Assembly: GCF_001949145.1 (NCBI RefSeq)
Contig: NW_019091453.1
Coordinates: 872,117-936,116, forward strand
Length of the DNA: 64,000 bases
Source: Acanthaster planci
Taxonomy: Eukaryota > Echinodermata > Asteroidea > Valvatida > Acanthasteridae
Reading direction: 5' to 3'
Part shown: piece after piece, positions 39,301 to 52,235 of the stretch
Layout: each line of letters begins with the position of its first letter
Position numbering within the stretch: position 1 is the stretch's first letter
The notes under the pieces: generated by a model
What the model was told of the DNA's origin: nothing
Databases searched by the model: none
Seen by the model: only the letters and a program-made list of their open reading frames with translations
Translations under genes and position numbers: made by a program

Positions 39301-42300
39301 CAATGTTCAAAATAACCCACTTTTAAACTAGAAGTACTACTTAAAACTGAAGTATGATTTATGCACTGTAAAAAATAATAGTACCCGTTGAAGCTATCAA
39401 AATTATATGAAAATCAGTGATAGTTTTATGATTAGGGTGGATTTGGGATTAAGGTGAATTTGGGATTAAGGAGAATTTAGGATTAAGGAGAATTTGGGCT
39501 TAAGGTCAATTTGGGCTTAAGGTCAATTTGGGCTTAAGGTCAATTTGGGATTAAGGTCAATTAAGACAGGGTTGTTTGGATAAAGGAATCACAAGAATCA
39601 TCTGCAATCTACAGGCACAATACACGTAGTTTGACTTTCAAAATCTGAAATAATCTTTAGATATTTACAAATAAACTAGATCTTAAAATATACAGAGTAT
39701 TACCTGTAATAATTCAACCTGTGGTTGGCACTTGGAACCCCAAATGCATCTGTGTATTGAAGGAAACAACCATTTACAAATTTTACATGATTTCCACTAA
39801 GCAAGACTGTCACTGACCATGACAGTTCTGACTGTTTAGGTTCAGATTAGTGCAGTATGCAGTTTCTGGAAAGACAGTCTTCCTTCTTTTGACACTGCAC
39901 TGGTTTAGTTGGTATAGCATGTCACATGACAATGCTTCAGTCCCAGAACTCTGATAAGCTATGCTCAAGGTGGTTGATTATGTGTGCATGCATTGGTTCT
40001 CAACCCGACTTGACTGCGTGCCAAGGGTCATCATGCGGAATAAGCTGCTTTAGCAATGCTGGCCCTTCTCTGACATCAAAGATAAATGCCTTAACCACCC
40101 CATCACACAAGTACATGTATATCTATATATATTTCCACAACAGTCCTCAAATATTATGTACATGTATGTACGCAACTCAACAGATTCTGTTCTGTGTATC
40201 AAGCATTAAAAGATACATGCCATAAAAATTCTTTTCCCCTTTTACATCGAGTAAATTTGAATACAAACCTTGTCTCTGATCTTTCCTTCCACAGCTTAAG
40301 TTTATTGACAGTCATGAGAAGAATGGAGATGTCAAAAAGGGGCTTCAAAGGCCAATTTTTAAAAGGCATTTTCGCTGGTGTGGTGACAAAATTTGGCTGA
40401 GTATGTTTTATGGTATCTGTACACGACAATCTTATAATAAGTCAACCTTCTTTGACACGAGCACCTGACTGTTTGATGCAGTTGCCTGCACAATTTGACT
40501 AATTTCATTTGACTGGCCAAAACCGGGAATTCAAAGGCCAAAGCCTACCGTTGATTTTCAAATTAGAAAGGGCCTGGAAGCTTGGAAATGAATTCCTTCT
40601 GAATGTGCACCTCCTTATTCTTAGAAAATGTGATCAGAAAACAAATGACGGTTCTTCATTACCATGGTTTCCTCTGACATCTATCCAGATAGTCTTCTCT
40701 GTCACATGGGCATGATCCAGGGCATTTTTGTAACTTTGCCATTCTACCTCGTACTGCTTGGAGCCCATGTTATCTAGCGTTTTGGCATCGGTAAGATCGC
40801 CTGCAATAGAAAGCAGTAGGTATCACTATCATGAAAATGACGGCAGGTGCATAACCAGAGTTTGTTTTTTTTTTCATTGAAATAGAGCATTTGCCCTATT
40901 GAGGTTAACTTACAACGCAAGCTCTGAAGGCACTCGCATTAAAGATAATAGTCAACTTGGGAATACTTTTGTTACATACTATTCCAAGCATTTATCATCC
41001 AGTTTCACGATCTTAGTGTAGCCCTAATATCATGATCTATTTTTACACTCCTTCCTTTGCTTCAATCAGCATCCCAGTTTTGTTCTTAAATTTCCTCCAC
41101 TCTGCATCCCCTAGCTACATGTACAACACTGTACTGTATACTTATACAGAATACAGTTCAAGTCAGAACTTTAAGCCTGACTGAACTGAAAAAATTGAAG
41201 AAAAAATAAAATGTTGCTAAAATTGTTCCATGACCTTTTCTAATTCTGTGACAAATTGGTTTCAACAACCTGCCCTTGTCATAAACATATGTACAAAGCC
41301 CAAATCTTCACACAATTCATCACAAATAGAATAACCATAAAAAGTATAATAATGCATATTTATTCACAGTTTTTCTTTCTTGGGAAATGTACATGTACTT
41401 TAATAATCAGGAAACACATGCAACACAACCAAATTTGAATGGAAGGGTAATTTTTTTTTTAACTTGATTTGAATTTGTGACTAACCTCTCCCTTTTTCCT
41501 GGTACAAAGGGCAGTAGATTATGAGTGACAGGACAGTAGTGTGGGGAAAATCCCATGGGGTAATTGTCAGTATCATGTGCAGGTGAGTTCCACCTGCATA
41601 TGCAGATCCTTTACATGTTTTATGCACAATGTATGCACCATTAGCTGCACCATGTATTGCCAAACTGAAGCACAGTACATAGGATGAGAATTGTCCAAAC
41701 AGGTTCACAATTTATACAAAGAGGTATGCAGAACGCAGCAAGGCACACATGTAAATGCACTCAACTTGCACTTGATTTTTGCAGTCACATATTTTTTCTC
41801 TCAATCCAGCGCAGCACAGAATAAGGTTATGAGCAAAGACCAGGACACATTGCATCATCCAATCACAGGGAAGTCCAGCGTGGCACACAATATTCAGAAT
41901 TGGAGCTTGCATCATTGTACATGTACCTCAGTGCAGAGGCATTACATCATGACATACATGCATGCGCTGTGTTCGGTAAAATAAGTTCACTGAACTACCT
42001 ATATTATCTCCATGTGTACAAATCAGCAACAATGCCTTGTCAAAGAAGCAGGATTGAAGGGTCACCAACTGTGTCTATAAGCAGGGTTGACTTTCCTGAA
42101 TACAATGGTACATGACCTCATTATCCTATCAGCAGTGAGCACATGGCATTATAAACGAAACAACTGTTGAAGAGCTACCTGTACCATGATCAATTGTGAA
42201 ATTCTGAACAATGACTTCAAGAGCTCAAACTCAAACTCCACACTAACTGTTGCCAATCTGTCAGATGTTCATGTACATACAGTGTATTTTTATCTCCATT

Positions 42301-44439
42301 TTGTGAACCTAATGAAATCATTGAAAATAAAAAACAAACCAAATCCCCCTCCCCGAAAGAAAAAAAACACCAAAATTTAAGGGAATCCTCGTTGTTATGC
42401 TGCCTTTTACTTCCGAGTCAGGAGGTATTACTGTCTTCTTTATTCCACAAGCATTGAAAAAAAACCCAACTACATTGGTACATACACATTGAAAGCAGAT
42501 GCATGTACGGGTAGGTGAACAGTTACACGTATTTCAGTGGATTAGCTTCAAATTTGGGGGTTTAATAGAGTAAAACCTAAAAAAAACATGTCTCCACAGT
42601 AACAATGCGATTTCTTTGGGTTGAAATTTACACGTATAATTTATCAACATTGAATTTAATTGGCATTAATTATTATAATGTGAAAATCCATTCACTTTTA
42701 CTGTGCAATCTAATAAACAGTGGATCTTTGAAGACGCCTGCCCACAGGCCACACACAAACACAATCTGTGGTCTTCTCATCACAAAAATTATTTTTTAAC
42801 TTGGGTTTCATGCCTCAATTCCTGACAAACAGTTGTACATGTACAGTACATGTACCAATACCATACATGTATCCTGAAATGACGAATGGTACATACAGGT
42901 AGGGTCCAGTACAGGTAAATTGATGACACAAATTAGAATGTACATGCATGTAAATGTCAGTGGTATCATGTACGGTTGAAAGGTTTTATTTATCCAACAA
43001 TCTGCAGTCTGGTCCTTTGAATGGGATTTAAGCAGGTAAAACATGACTCATTTTGAGAGTCGGCGCCAACAGTCAGTGTGATTCATCTAGATGAACACAT
43101 AGTTCATGTACATGAACTGAGGCTCTGTAGAGCCTAGGGTATTTGGGAATAACCAAGAAAAAAAACCAAGACACTTGACTTAAAAAATCCTCATAAACTT
43201 TACACTGAAATGCAACAATGATTGTCAAAAAAAGGAGGGCAGCATCATGCAAGAAGGACGGTGGTAATACGGAAAGGAAGAAAAATTCACAGAAGTTTTA
43301 ACCAAATTGATGGTAAGAGAAATTTATTAATCTACTGTACATGTATTGGAGCAGAGCCCCATGTGAATGAATCTCAAAACAGCTACAGCACAATATCGTA
43401 TCCAAAATGTGCAAAAGAATACAACAGATCCTTGGTTAACTCACCTGTTGCTAGCACTAGCTCCGGCTTGATAGCTTCCACATTTTCAATGCAGAACTTG
43501 TTGAAATCTGTAGTTCTCTGGGGATCCCTGAAGCGTGATATATGTATATCTGATACCTATCAAAATACGTAGGGTGTGAAATAGATGGACATCAACTGGG
43601 AGGGCAAACAATCCGAGGTACACAAGGTGTAAAAAGCACGCAGATTTGTTGCAAAAGGTGTGTCGTCTTCATTATTTTTCAAACTTTTAGAGGGCACTGA
43701 AAAAGTTACTCAACAGTGGAAAATGTGAAATTTAACACATCAATAAAAACTAACAGTTCCTATGTAAACAATGTTGTAAACAAATCCGGAATAAAGCACG
43801 CTGTGCAAGTTACTGAAGTACAACAGGAAAAGAAGACAAAGGTGGCAACAAATGATGACAATAAGGCAAAAACAACAACAACAGTTCTGCTACCCATTAC
43901 ACGGCATCTGAAGACTGGGTAGATGGGTAGGAACAAATTTTTGTTCACTTTTTTTTCAATACCGATTCAGTGTCAAGCTAAGTGTCAAGTAGTTAAAATA
44001 ATAACAGCAACAGAAGTAAGGTGGCTTTATTTCAAATGAAAGGATAAACAAGCCTGTAAAATCTTTTTACAACAAATCCAAACTGAAACAGATACTTCAT
44101 CGTCCTTTAGTTTCCAATTTCATATTTTCCTCACATTTTTGCCCCAAAACTTTAGGTCACACGGTCCAAATAGGGTATGAACTATGAACTGGTAGGGAAA
44201 CTGGAAAGCATAACTATTTTTTCCTTGTTGTCTAGACAGACAAGGGTACTCACGTGAATGAACCACCAGAGATTTTCTAATTTATCTCCAGGGTAAGGAG
44301 CCACGTCCCCCAGTGGGTGTGGCGGTCCATCATAAGGTGGTGGGAGGGTGAAATGATCCAAGGTGTAGGCCAGCAACCATGCTGCCAAGCTGACCGTGAG
44401 GATGAGAAGCAGTGTGTACAAGCCCAGGATCCGAGCCAT
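30303..44439 (-). CDS. TMEM62: TMEM62-like metallophosphoesterase membrane protein, 14 coding exons, 695 aa
   Basis: A membrane protein with a calcineurin-like metallophosphoesterase fold; the natural substrate is not established. Exons in coding order (minus strand): 44439-44254, 43556-43445, 40800-40663, 39749-39704, 39093-38946, 37668-37544, 37062-36940, 36792-36637, 35751-35592, 35112-35002, 34093-33913, 33307-33209, 31430-31312, 30686-30303. All introns are GT-AG and phases agree. The start is the ATG with the best context (accaATGG); in-frame ATGs at 44448 and 44499 would add 3 or 20 residues. Residues 1-30 form a signal anchor. Metal-site motifs are all present: Ser-Asp-Ile-His (exon 2), GDLTDA (exons 2/3), RGNHD (exons 3/4), FGHYPTST (about 233) and CGHLH (259-263). 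A beta-rich middle (VEVDGRPLG) is followed by about five to seven hydrophobic helices in exons 11-14. Human TMEM62 is about 643 aa; the excess lies in the N-terminus and the C-terminal loops. Confidence 0.94.
31680..31925. repeat. G-run/C-run bounded dispersed repeat, TMEM62 intron
   Basis: Starts with CAGGATTTCGGGGGGGCGGGG and ends near CCCCGCCGGGGGAGGGG, with a T-rich centre. Similar layouts occur at about 48540-48800 and 62610-62840, so an interspersed repeat family is likely. The class is not determined. Confidence 0.4.
34320..34670 (+). repeat. Dispersed repeat D, copy 1 (TMEM62 intron)
   Basis: Blocks TTTATGCTAATG, CATATTCATGA, CAATTTGAACA, TGAACCATGTCT and GCGCCGTCA occur in the same order and orientation as at about 52860-53190. 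This is an interspersed element of roughly 350 bp without an intact reading frame. Confidence 0.7.
36100..36560. repeat. AATCCTCCAAAATCCT-type repeat cluster (TMEM62 intron)
   Basis: CAATCCTCCAAAATCCTCC phrases are followed by the inverse AGGATTTTGGAGGATTGAGG at about 36461-36482, giving hairpin potential. The same phrases recur at about 55750-55985 in FAM177A intron 1. It lies between TMEM62 exons 8 and 9. Confidence 0.65.
38177..38370 (+). mobile_element. MITE-like element fragment related to 9668-9900
   Basis: Matches the reverse complement of 9668-9900: GGGGTCC, GTGTGAC, TTTTTGTGTCCCTGTTACA, AATATCACTG, TTTCAAACTATT, TTGGCAGATAATTTGCA and GAACTTACAAAA in order. The second terminal repeat is not recognisable. 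Confidence 0.7.
39431..39562 (+). repeat. 17-bp minisatellite (ATTAAGGTCAATTTGGG)n
   Basis: About eight imperfect head-to-tail copies of a 17-bp unit, with a sub-block of GCTTAAGGTCAATTTGG units in the middle. It lies in a TMEM62 intron. Units abut without spacers, so it is not a CRISPR. Confidence 0.9.
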
Positions 44440-44628
44440 TGGTGACATATACATGTACTTAAATGAACCCAGACTGTCAGCAAACCGTACGCATTCCACC
44501 AGCTAATGCTGAAAATGAAAATTGTATCTGTTATCTTTAACCTGACAATACATATGTACATTTAGATGATCTAATCATTTTAAGCCATGATTTAATCAAA
44601 TTGCCATAAACTTAACTGAGCCGTCTTG

Positions 44629-45536
44629 TTGAATTTTAAACAGAAGTTTACAATACGAAAGGTTCGTGAAAGTGTATTGCTCACATAACAATACAATGTA
44701 CATTTAGGACAGCAAATCACTCTTAAGTTTTAAAAGTTGTCTTAAGACAACACAAGCTGGATAAAAGCATTAAAATCGTATCAAATCAACAAACGGTTAC
44801 ATTCTATGTATTAAAAACTGATGCCAACAACAAAATACATACATGTACAAAGATGCAAATAGTTCAGGAATGCATTATCACTGATGAATTTGTGGTAGAA
44901 AGCATTACTCAGAAAGGAAACTTCAGTGATATTGACAAGTGTTTGAAAACTGTCCAAACAAAAAATTATATTGAAAACAGCTCCAATGCATGTCCCCATA
45001 TTCTCATTATGCAGTATGCACTTATGCAGGTACGTTCATGCACCTGTACATGTACAGGTGTATACACTATCCAGCATGACCAGCACAGCTGATAATGCCA
45101 CACAAGACCCATGAACTAAAACATGTGCACGTACATATGCATCATCATCTGACACACTACATCATGTACACAGTGTGATTTGAGTCATGACAGACTGCTG
45201 ATGAGTGGGAAAATACTATTTAAAATATGTGTACATGTACATGTACCTGCAACAAGTTCAAAGTGATTTAAAAGCAAAGAAACCCACATTAATATTTGTA
45301 CTTACACGTGTATATTGCAGTGAGTTGAAATGTTTCAGTGATAAATTAGCACTCTACTGCAGCTGTGCATGACAGGGCAACATATTGGGGGCTTTCCACT
45401 CTAACATTAAAAATTGATCTGTCTCTTTGTTGAAGTCATCTGTCTACCGCGGACACTTTCTACTCAAAGATCTGCCTTTGAAATGTAGGGCAAACCTCAA
45501 ACTACAAAGACATAATGTTGACAGTCTCAGCTTATT
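44629..45536 (+). repeat. ~0.9-kb duplicated block, copy 1
   Basis: 908 bp nearly identical to 45547-46479. It lies upstream of TMEM62 exon 1 and has no convincing coding frame. Confidence 0.95.
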
Positions 45537-45543
45537 ATCTCAG

Positions 45544-45544
45544 N
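45544..45544. other. Single-N assembly join
   Basis: One N at the boundary between the two ~0.9-kb copies, marking an artificial or uncertain join. Confidence 0.9.
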
Positions 45545-45546
45545 AA

Positions 45547-46479
45547 TTGAATTTTAAACAGAAGTTTACAATACGAAAGGTTCGTGAAAGTGTATTGCTC
45601 ACATAACAATACAATGTACATTTAGGACAGCAAATCACTCTTAAGTTTTAAAAGTTGTCTTAAGACAACACAAGCTGGATAAAAGCATTAAAATCGTATC
45701 AAATCAACAAACGGTTACATTCTATGTATTAAAAACTGATGCCAACAACAAAATAAATACATGTACAAAGATGCAAATAGTTCAGGAATGCATTATCACT
45801 GATGAATTTGTGGTAGAAAGCATTACTCAGAAAGGAAACTTCAGTGATATTGACAAGTGTTTGAAAACTGTCCAAACAAAAAATTATATTGAAAACAGCT
45901 CCAATGCATCCTTAACTTTGTGCATAGACATGTACATGTCCCCATATTCTCATTATGCAGTATGCACTTATGCAGGTACGTTCATGCACCTGTACATGTA
46001 CAGGTGTATACACTATCCAGCATGACCAGCACAGCTGATAATGCCACACAAGACCCATGAACTAAAACATGTGCACGTACATATGCATCATCATCTGACA
46101 CACTACATGTACACAGTGTGATTTGAGTCATGACAGACTGCTGATGAGTGGGAAAATACTATTTAAAATACGTGTACATGTACATGTACCTGCAACAAGT
46201 TCAAAGTGATTTAAAAGCAAAGAAACCCACATTAATATTTGTACTTACACGTGTATATTGTAGTGAGTTGAAATGTTTCAGTGATAAATTAGCACTCTAC
46301 TGCAGCTGTGCATGACAGGGCAACATATTGGGGGCTTTCCACTCTAAAATTAAAAATTGATCTGTCTCTTTGTTGAAGTCATCTGTCTACCGCGCACACT
46401 TTCTACTCAAAGATCTGCCTTTGAAATGTAGGGCAAACCTCAAACAACAAAGACATAATGTTGACAGTCTCAGCTTATT
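45547..46479 (+). repeat. ~0.9-kb duplicated block, copy 2
   Basis: 933 bp nearly identical to copy 1. It differs by an extra 28 bp near 45909-45936, a missing 3 bp near 46107, and a few substitutions. The pattern looks like two alleles placed in tandem. Confidence 0.95.
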
Positions 46480-47099
46480 TTAAATGAAAATTGACTGCAC
46501 CTGTGCAGCAGGTCCCCTGCCTCACTGTTCATGCCCAGCACATGGGGGTCATATGTTCTTACTCTTGAACCCATGGTCACATGCCATGTATTAGTACTGG
46601 TACATGTTCATGTGTAGACATGCATGCAGACAACATGTGTTGAAACACTCTGTGTCTTTTTACTGCAGACCATATTAACCCTAACTATTCTGAATCCAAC
46701 AAGCATATGTGCATGATTTAAATGGTTTCTAGGGGGTTTGGGTTTCAATAACTGATACAAAGTTGCAAACAGAGAATAGGTAATCCCTGAAAGAGTTTAT
46801 TACAAATTTATAATGGATTGGTAAGTTTATCATTTATGTAGATACATGCTATTTACTCAATGTTAGTTCTTACAATTACAGCGTACATGTGTATTTTGAA
46901 TAAAATGTGGCAAGTACCGCTATGGAGAATGAAAACATGAATTTGGGATGTAGACAGTTTAACATTTGAAATTTTGGAAGGAGTGAAATAAAAATGTTCA
47001 CAACTGAGCATCATATTGAGTCCATTTTTCCCAAAGAACAGAAGAACATTCTTTGCTAGATGGAAGTAAAGATTGGAAAGCTTTCCAGTTTCTCTTCAC

Positions 47100-47335
47100 A
47101 GACGTACACATGTACATGTATACAGCCTTCAAAGTCAGCAACAGTACATGTATATTTATAATACAAATGGCAATTTTAAGAGAGTACAAAAGAAACGGTA
47201 GGCTACATCATGAGATGCATGTACATGTACATGTAGATACAACATGTAAATGTACTTTGAATCATCAGCTCCAGCTGATGAAACACAATGTACATGTACA
47301 ATGTAAAGTGTACATGTACATGTATGTGTAGATTA
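47100..47335. repeat. TACATGTA palindrome cluster
   Basis: Many overlapping copies of TACATGTA / GTACATGTAC occur within about 230 bp. The same octamer is scattered through the window, with other clusters near 42835-42960 and 45230-45250. Confidence 0.8.
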
Positions 47336-47512
47336 CTCAAGAATGCTGTACTTCAGATTTCAGTTACCGTAGTCTTCAAAACAAAAGTCTGATGTACTAG
47401 TGGACAAGTTTTTCTTCACCATATTTTGGATGCTCCCTGACTTGGGCAATCATCCAACAAACAGGTTATTCAAGCTGTCTGCAGACAGTATGAGGATTGT
47501 ATTAGAGGACAC

Positions 47513-47995
47513 AAAGGCTGTGCCGAATATCCGAATAACTGAATATTCGATCAATTATCAAATATTTGAATATCATTTTTCGAATTTGAATATTTGAATG
47601 CAAAATTCATGAAAAGGGAAAACTTTCTTTCCTTTTTAAATGAGAAAATTGCATTTGGAGGTTTGTTTCAAGCAGATTCAAATGGAAAGCGACAGAAATC
47701 TTACAGTGATTCAAAAAGTAAATTATTCATTGAACAATTTAAAAGGAATAGAAATTTACAAAAGAACAAGAAGTATTATTCATCTCTTAAATCTTGGCTG
47801 AAGATACATGTACTCCTAGATGTGAGAATCTATTATATTGATCATAATGTACAATTGTGTGCGTTACTGCAACTGATTTTGTATACAGTTTGTTCATTAA
47901 CACTCTGCCGGTTGGAACGACCGAATGTTCGGATATTCGATCAAATTTAAGGTCGAATATTCGATTAGTGAATTATTCGAATTGACTCAGCCCTA
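47513..47995. mobile_element. Non-autonomous hAT-like transposon, 483 bp
   Basis: GAGGACAC at 47505-47512 and again at 47996-48003 forms an 8-bp target duplication, the length typical of hAT elements. The element begins AAAGGCTGTGCCGAATAT, and the reverse complement of its end is TAGGGCTGAGTCAATTCG, giving imperfect terminal inverted repeats. Both ends are rich in GAATATTCGA motifs. The inner 118-codon open frame has no recognisable transposase features, so the copy is non-autonomous. Confidence 0.75.
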
Positions 47996-48539
47996 GAGGA
48001 CACATGGTATGGAGGTGACTTAATGCTTTGAGCCTCAGGCATCTCAGCAAATGTAAAAACCAACTAAGGTAATGAATTGGTTTGTCTGCAACAATGCAAT
48101 ATGAGCTTGTCTTCATAGAATAAATGCTGTTGAATTCAATATAGACCTGGCATATCATAATCAAAGTAAAAAGCCAACTAAGGCTGGTTTTGATTTGGTA
48201 AAACTCACTTTCCTGACAGGATCATAGGAATTAATTGAAGGTCAATTTTGCTTTAGAACTTACAATGTACCGGTTCACAGGTACATGCCACAGACACAAC
48301 ATAGCTTCCAATTAAGAAGCTGCATAGATCTATACGCCCAAAAGCTGCACATTTCAAACGTTTATCCCTGCAATCTTGGACAAAAAGGTAGTATCATCTT
48401 TGTCACTTCATGTTTTTTAAAGGTACCGGTATTGACAATGTACTGATTGTACAGTAATTGTGACCAAACTTTGTTCATTATCACACTTTTTTTTGAAGCA
48501 AGCCTACTGTACACTTGGCAGCAGCATTATATAGAAGTG

Positions 48540-48800
48540 AGATCATGGGTGTAGCCAGGACCTTTTGGGGGAGGGGATGGCAAAGCACTATTTTTCAGGA
48601 GGAAAAATTACAGGGTGGAAGTGAATTGAGTGCTCATCAGCAACAACGAGGGGGGGCAAGATTGCTTTTTTTTTTTTAAGCAAATTGGTAATTTTCATTC
48701 CTTTTCATTACTCTCATTTTTTCAATGTTTATCTCTTTTTGGTCCTTTGTTATTTTTTCCCCAGGGGGGAAACTGCCCCCCTCCCACATCCACAACTGAG
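48540..48800. repeat. G-run/C-run bounded dispersed repeat, copy 2
   Basis: Starts near GTGTAGCCAGGACCTTTTGG, has GGGGGGG and a long T tract, and ends with CCCCAGGGGGGAAACTGCCCCCC. The layout is shared with 31680-31925 and 62610-62840. Confidence 0.4.
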
Positions 48801-48809
48801 ATACAAGCA

Positions 48810-51800
48810 TCTAGGTTGTTGTTGCCAGGTTTCAAAAGGGTTTTATGTAGGCCTACATGTATCAGTTGACAAAATTGCTGTTTTTGTGTAGTGCTGATGT
48901 TGACTACCGTTATGCTCAACTCAACTGGTTTTGCTCCTTCCCCTCCTCATTTCTTCTTCCAATCTACTCCATGTACATCATTTTTTCTTGACTGAGCTGA
49001 GATTCATTTTCTCTTATTTCATTTTTGGCATTAGGTTTTTCTTGCCCATGTACTTTTACTCAAAAAAAGAGTTTCTCAACCAAAGTTTGGCATATCTACA
49101 AGGTACATGTATACATGTAACTGTGCACACAGTGGTCTGCCCCATTGGCCAAAACTGGGAAAGGATAATTATTCACAATGAAGCGTGCCAAAAGTTCTCT
49201 GAACTGTCATTAGTTCCTGAGTAAGACAATAAATTCTGGAATGGCACCGACTGCATGGATGAAATACCCCCTCAATATGCTTCATTTGCTTGCAAATTAC
49301 AAGGTTTACATGGAAATAGTCAAATCTTTAAAATAAAATGAAGTGTACACGTATATACCGGAAACTTCATACAGTTCAAATCCATGTATTAAAAACTGAA
49401 CAAGTGAACACTTAGCCCAGTGATTAGGGAAGTTTAATCAAATGGTGTACATGATGTAGTCAATTGTCATAATTGTTTCTACCCCCGGAAGTCCTTACAT
49501 TGTATATCATCCTTGTATTATAAAATAAAATCCAACATTTCACTGCAGGATATTTTACCTTAGAACTTTTCCTGACCCATGGCTCCGGATAATTTTTTTA
49601 AAGGGAAACAAATATCTAAAATTACACTGTTTCCTTTTTCATGAATATGAAATCCCTTTATCGATGGCAATGACATACATCCATGGACGACCATGACATG
49701 ATGGAGATATTGTGAGATTTCCATTGCCGACGGGCAATGGAAATCTGGATCTTTGCACTGTTTTTTGTGACCTTTTTTCAAAAATACACGTAGAAAGAAG
49801 AGTTTTCTTCACCAAAATTAATTTCTAAAATTCAGGGCAATTATGACTGATTTGAAAGAATCAAACTGTATGCCTCACTGTGACTTGAAATTTAATCGAA
49901 AAAGTTTTAAACTAAGAGAAGGAGAAAGAGGAAGTGGTGGGAAGTCAAGATATGGTGAATATACAGTGAGCATGGTGAGACAGTTGTGTTTTCATGGTTT
50001 TCTCAAACTGTATCACCAAATCAAAGCAATAAAAATTATTCCTAATTCAGGCGACACCAACTGTCAGGTTTTTCTGAAGTAGGGCAAAAGGCCTACGGGT
50101 AGGCCTACCCTGTAAAACTAAAACACTGGTTGAAGCGTGCAGGCACGAATTATGATGACGGAAGTTTTACTACCATGTGACTACAACCTTTCTCTATGCT
50201 ACAACTTACAAGTACAACTGATCCGACTAATCTGCAGACCTCGACTGTGTTCCTGTCAGTGTCACTTTGATTAAATTACAGTACATGTACATCCGCTCCA
50301 GTGTTCTTCAAAATATTATTCCATTTAGAATTTTATTTTCAGTCCAACTTTTCAACTAGCGACAAGGAAGCCATAAAAAAATTTACTTTACTTGAGAGAA
50401 CAAATTTTGCTCCAAGTAGGCCTACTAAAGTCAGTGCGCAAATTATGGTAACCACTGGGTAGTCGTGCATGGCCTAGGCCTGCGCCTTCCTTGCACTGTA
50501 GCAGTCATACTCATCGCAGTAGGCATGATATTGATAGGTAGTATTCCGTGTAAAAAGGAATAGAATTTTAACTACAGCGATTGCAGGCCTACTCACTTTT
50601 GCAGGCAGACAGGATCGGCTCTGATTGTATAGTTTTTATGGAGATTTCAGAGGCTATGACGCAAAGCTACCAATTTTGTTTTCCAACCGCAGCAGGACCG
50701 GACCACGACAAGCTAGCGCGACGACGTTCAATATTTCAGTTTTACGTTTGCAACTTCAGCTGACAACTACTAATAGTGGAACTCAAAATCGACCTTTTTT
50801 ATTTTTCCTAATAACATATAGGCCTAGTCGATTATTCCATAAGAATTCACTACTCCTTTTGCAGGTGTTAATGTATTCGATTCCTTTTTTGTCTTGCAAA
50901 AATATTCGCAACCGACAGAATCGCAAAAAAAAAAATAGACTTCATACGGATCCCATATTTATCCAAAATGGTTCATACCGAACAGATGAGGTCTACGTTT
51001 TATAAGAGCATCGCAAAACTCACGTAGGCCTGGGACTTGATTTCAAGTTTATTGTGAAATCTACTGCAAGAAGTATGGAACACTGAATCATAATTATTTA
51101 AAATGTCTTTAAGTTTAACAGGTGTTACGTGAGTCATAAGAGGGCGCTAAGTTGTTGATACTGCTAGGCAAGCAGCGTAATCGAGAAGAGCTGTTTTCTG
51201 CTACGAATAGAAACAAAGCACGGGCGTAGCAAAGGGTTAAAATTTTCCCATCAATCAGCACGGACATTCTATTCAACTACGCATAGGGCCACCTTCCAAC
51301 GAGACGAAGGCTACCGTCTTAACATTCATTTATGAGCGGTAGTCGACATGAGACAACCCACATCAGAATTTTCTATACACTTGTAACCCGTATGGAATGT
51401 GAGACAAGGTGTCATTTCAGTAATACAGGCTTCAGTATCGCTTCAAGTCTATCTTTTATATTTGGAAAATGAGGCCAAAGCTCTCACTTGGCCAGGAAAA
51501 ATTGTTTGCGACTCATTGGGGCTCACCTGCACGGAAATCTTTAGTAAAAGGCGAAAGATTTATTCGAGATGCAAGCAAACCTGAGATAAATATTAGTTGG
51601 TCATAAGGGACAACAGTTTCATAGAAGACAACATGATATTCACGGTGGGCTGCAATTAATACCGCGTTAAGATTTTGTTCCAATATCTGCGCATGTGCAC
51701 CTTCGTGAGTGAGTGGGACCATGGAGTTAAGGAACATTATCAGCATATGGGCAAAACCTGCGCCGTCTGGAGCATGCCCTGGATCATACGTTATAGAGGA

Positions 51801-52235
51801 ATACCTATTGTAAGCAGTAGCGTAATTACAAGGGGCATGTGACCCAACGCAGTCCTTGCGGTGACATCCCCGGATTCCCCCCCTCCGCCCCCTTTGAAAT
51901 CTGGGAATAATCTTCGTTTGGTTTATGTGGCTACACAGCTGCAGCTTGTTTTTTTTGTGGTGTCCCTTTCGCCACTAAAAGTAAGGTTCATGGGAAGCAC
52001 AATAAAATAACCAACAGAAGCAAGCCCCCATGGGAAGAAATATAATGAAGGGCATTTGGTGTTATAACAGAAAAGATCGAAAGATCTTGACATGACAGGC
52101 TGGGGCTGGACATTGGCTGGCACATATCATGGAGGAAGGATCAGCAGGTATCCAAAACTTGAGCTCACTTGGAAAGGGTACTGGCCGCCGGGTAAAGTTA
52201 TATTTTCCACTTCAGATTTTAACGTCAAGAAGTCC
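48810..52235. other. Intergenic, no gene recognised
   Basis: Short frames only, without domains or consistent splice sites. I see nothing in it that supports a gene. Confidence 0.5.

Noticed and set aside
39431-39562. Regular short repeat resembling a CRISPR array
   Set aside because: The 17-bp units are directly adjacent with no unique spacers, in an intron of an animal gene; it is a minisatellite.
47594-47950. 118-codon plus-strand frame
   Set aside because: It lies wholly inside the hAT-like element and shows no transposase or other domain.
50625-51005. 126-codon plus-strand frame
   Set aside because: No recognisable domain, no conserved features, and composition like the surrounding non-coding DNA.
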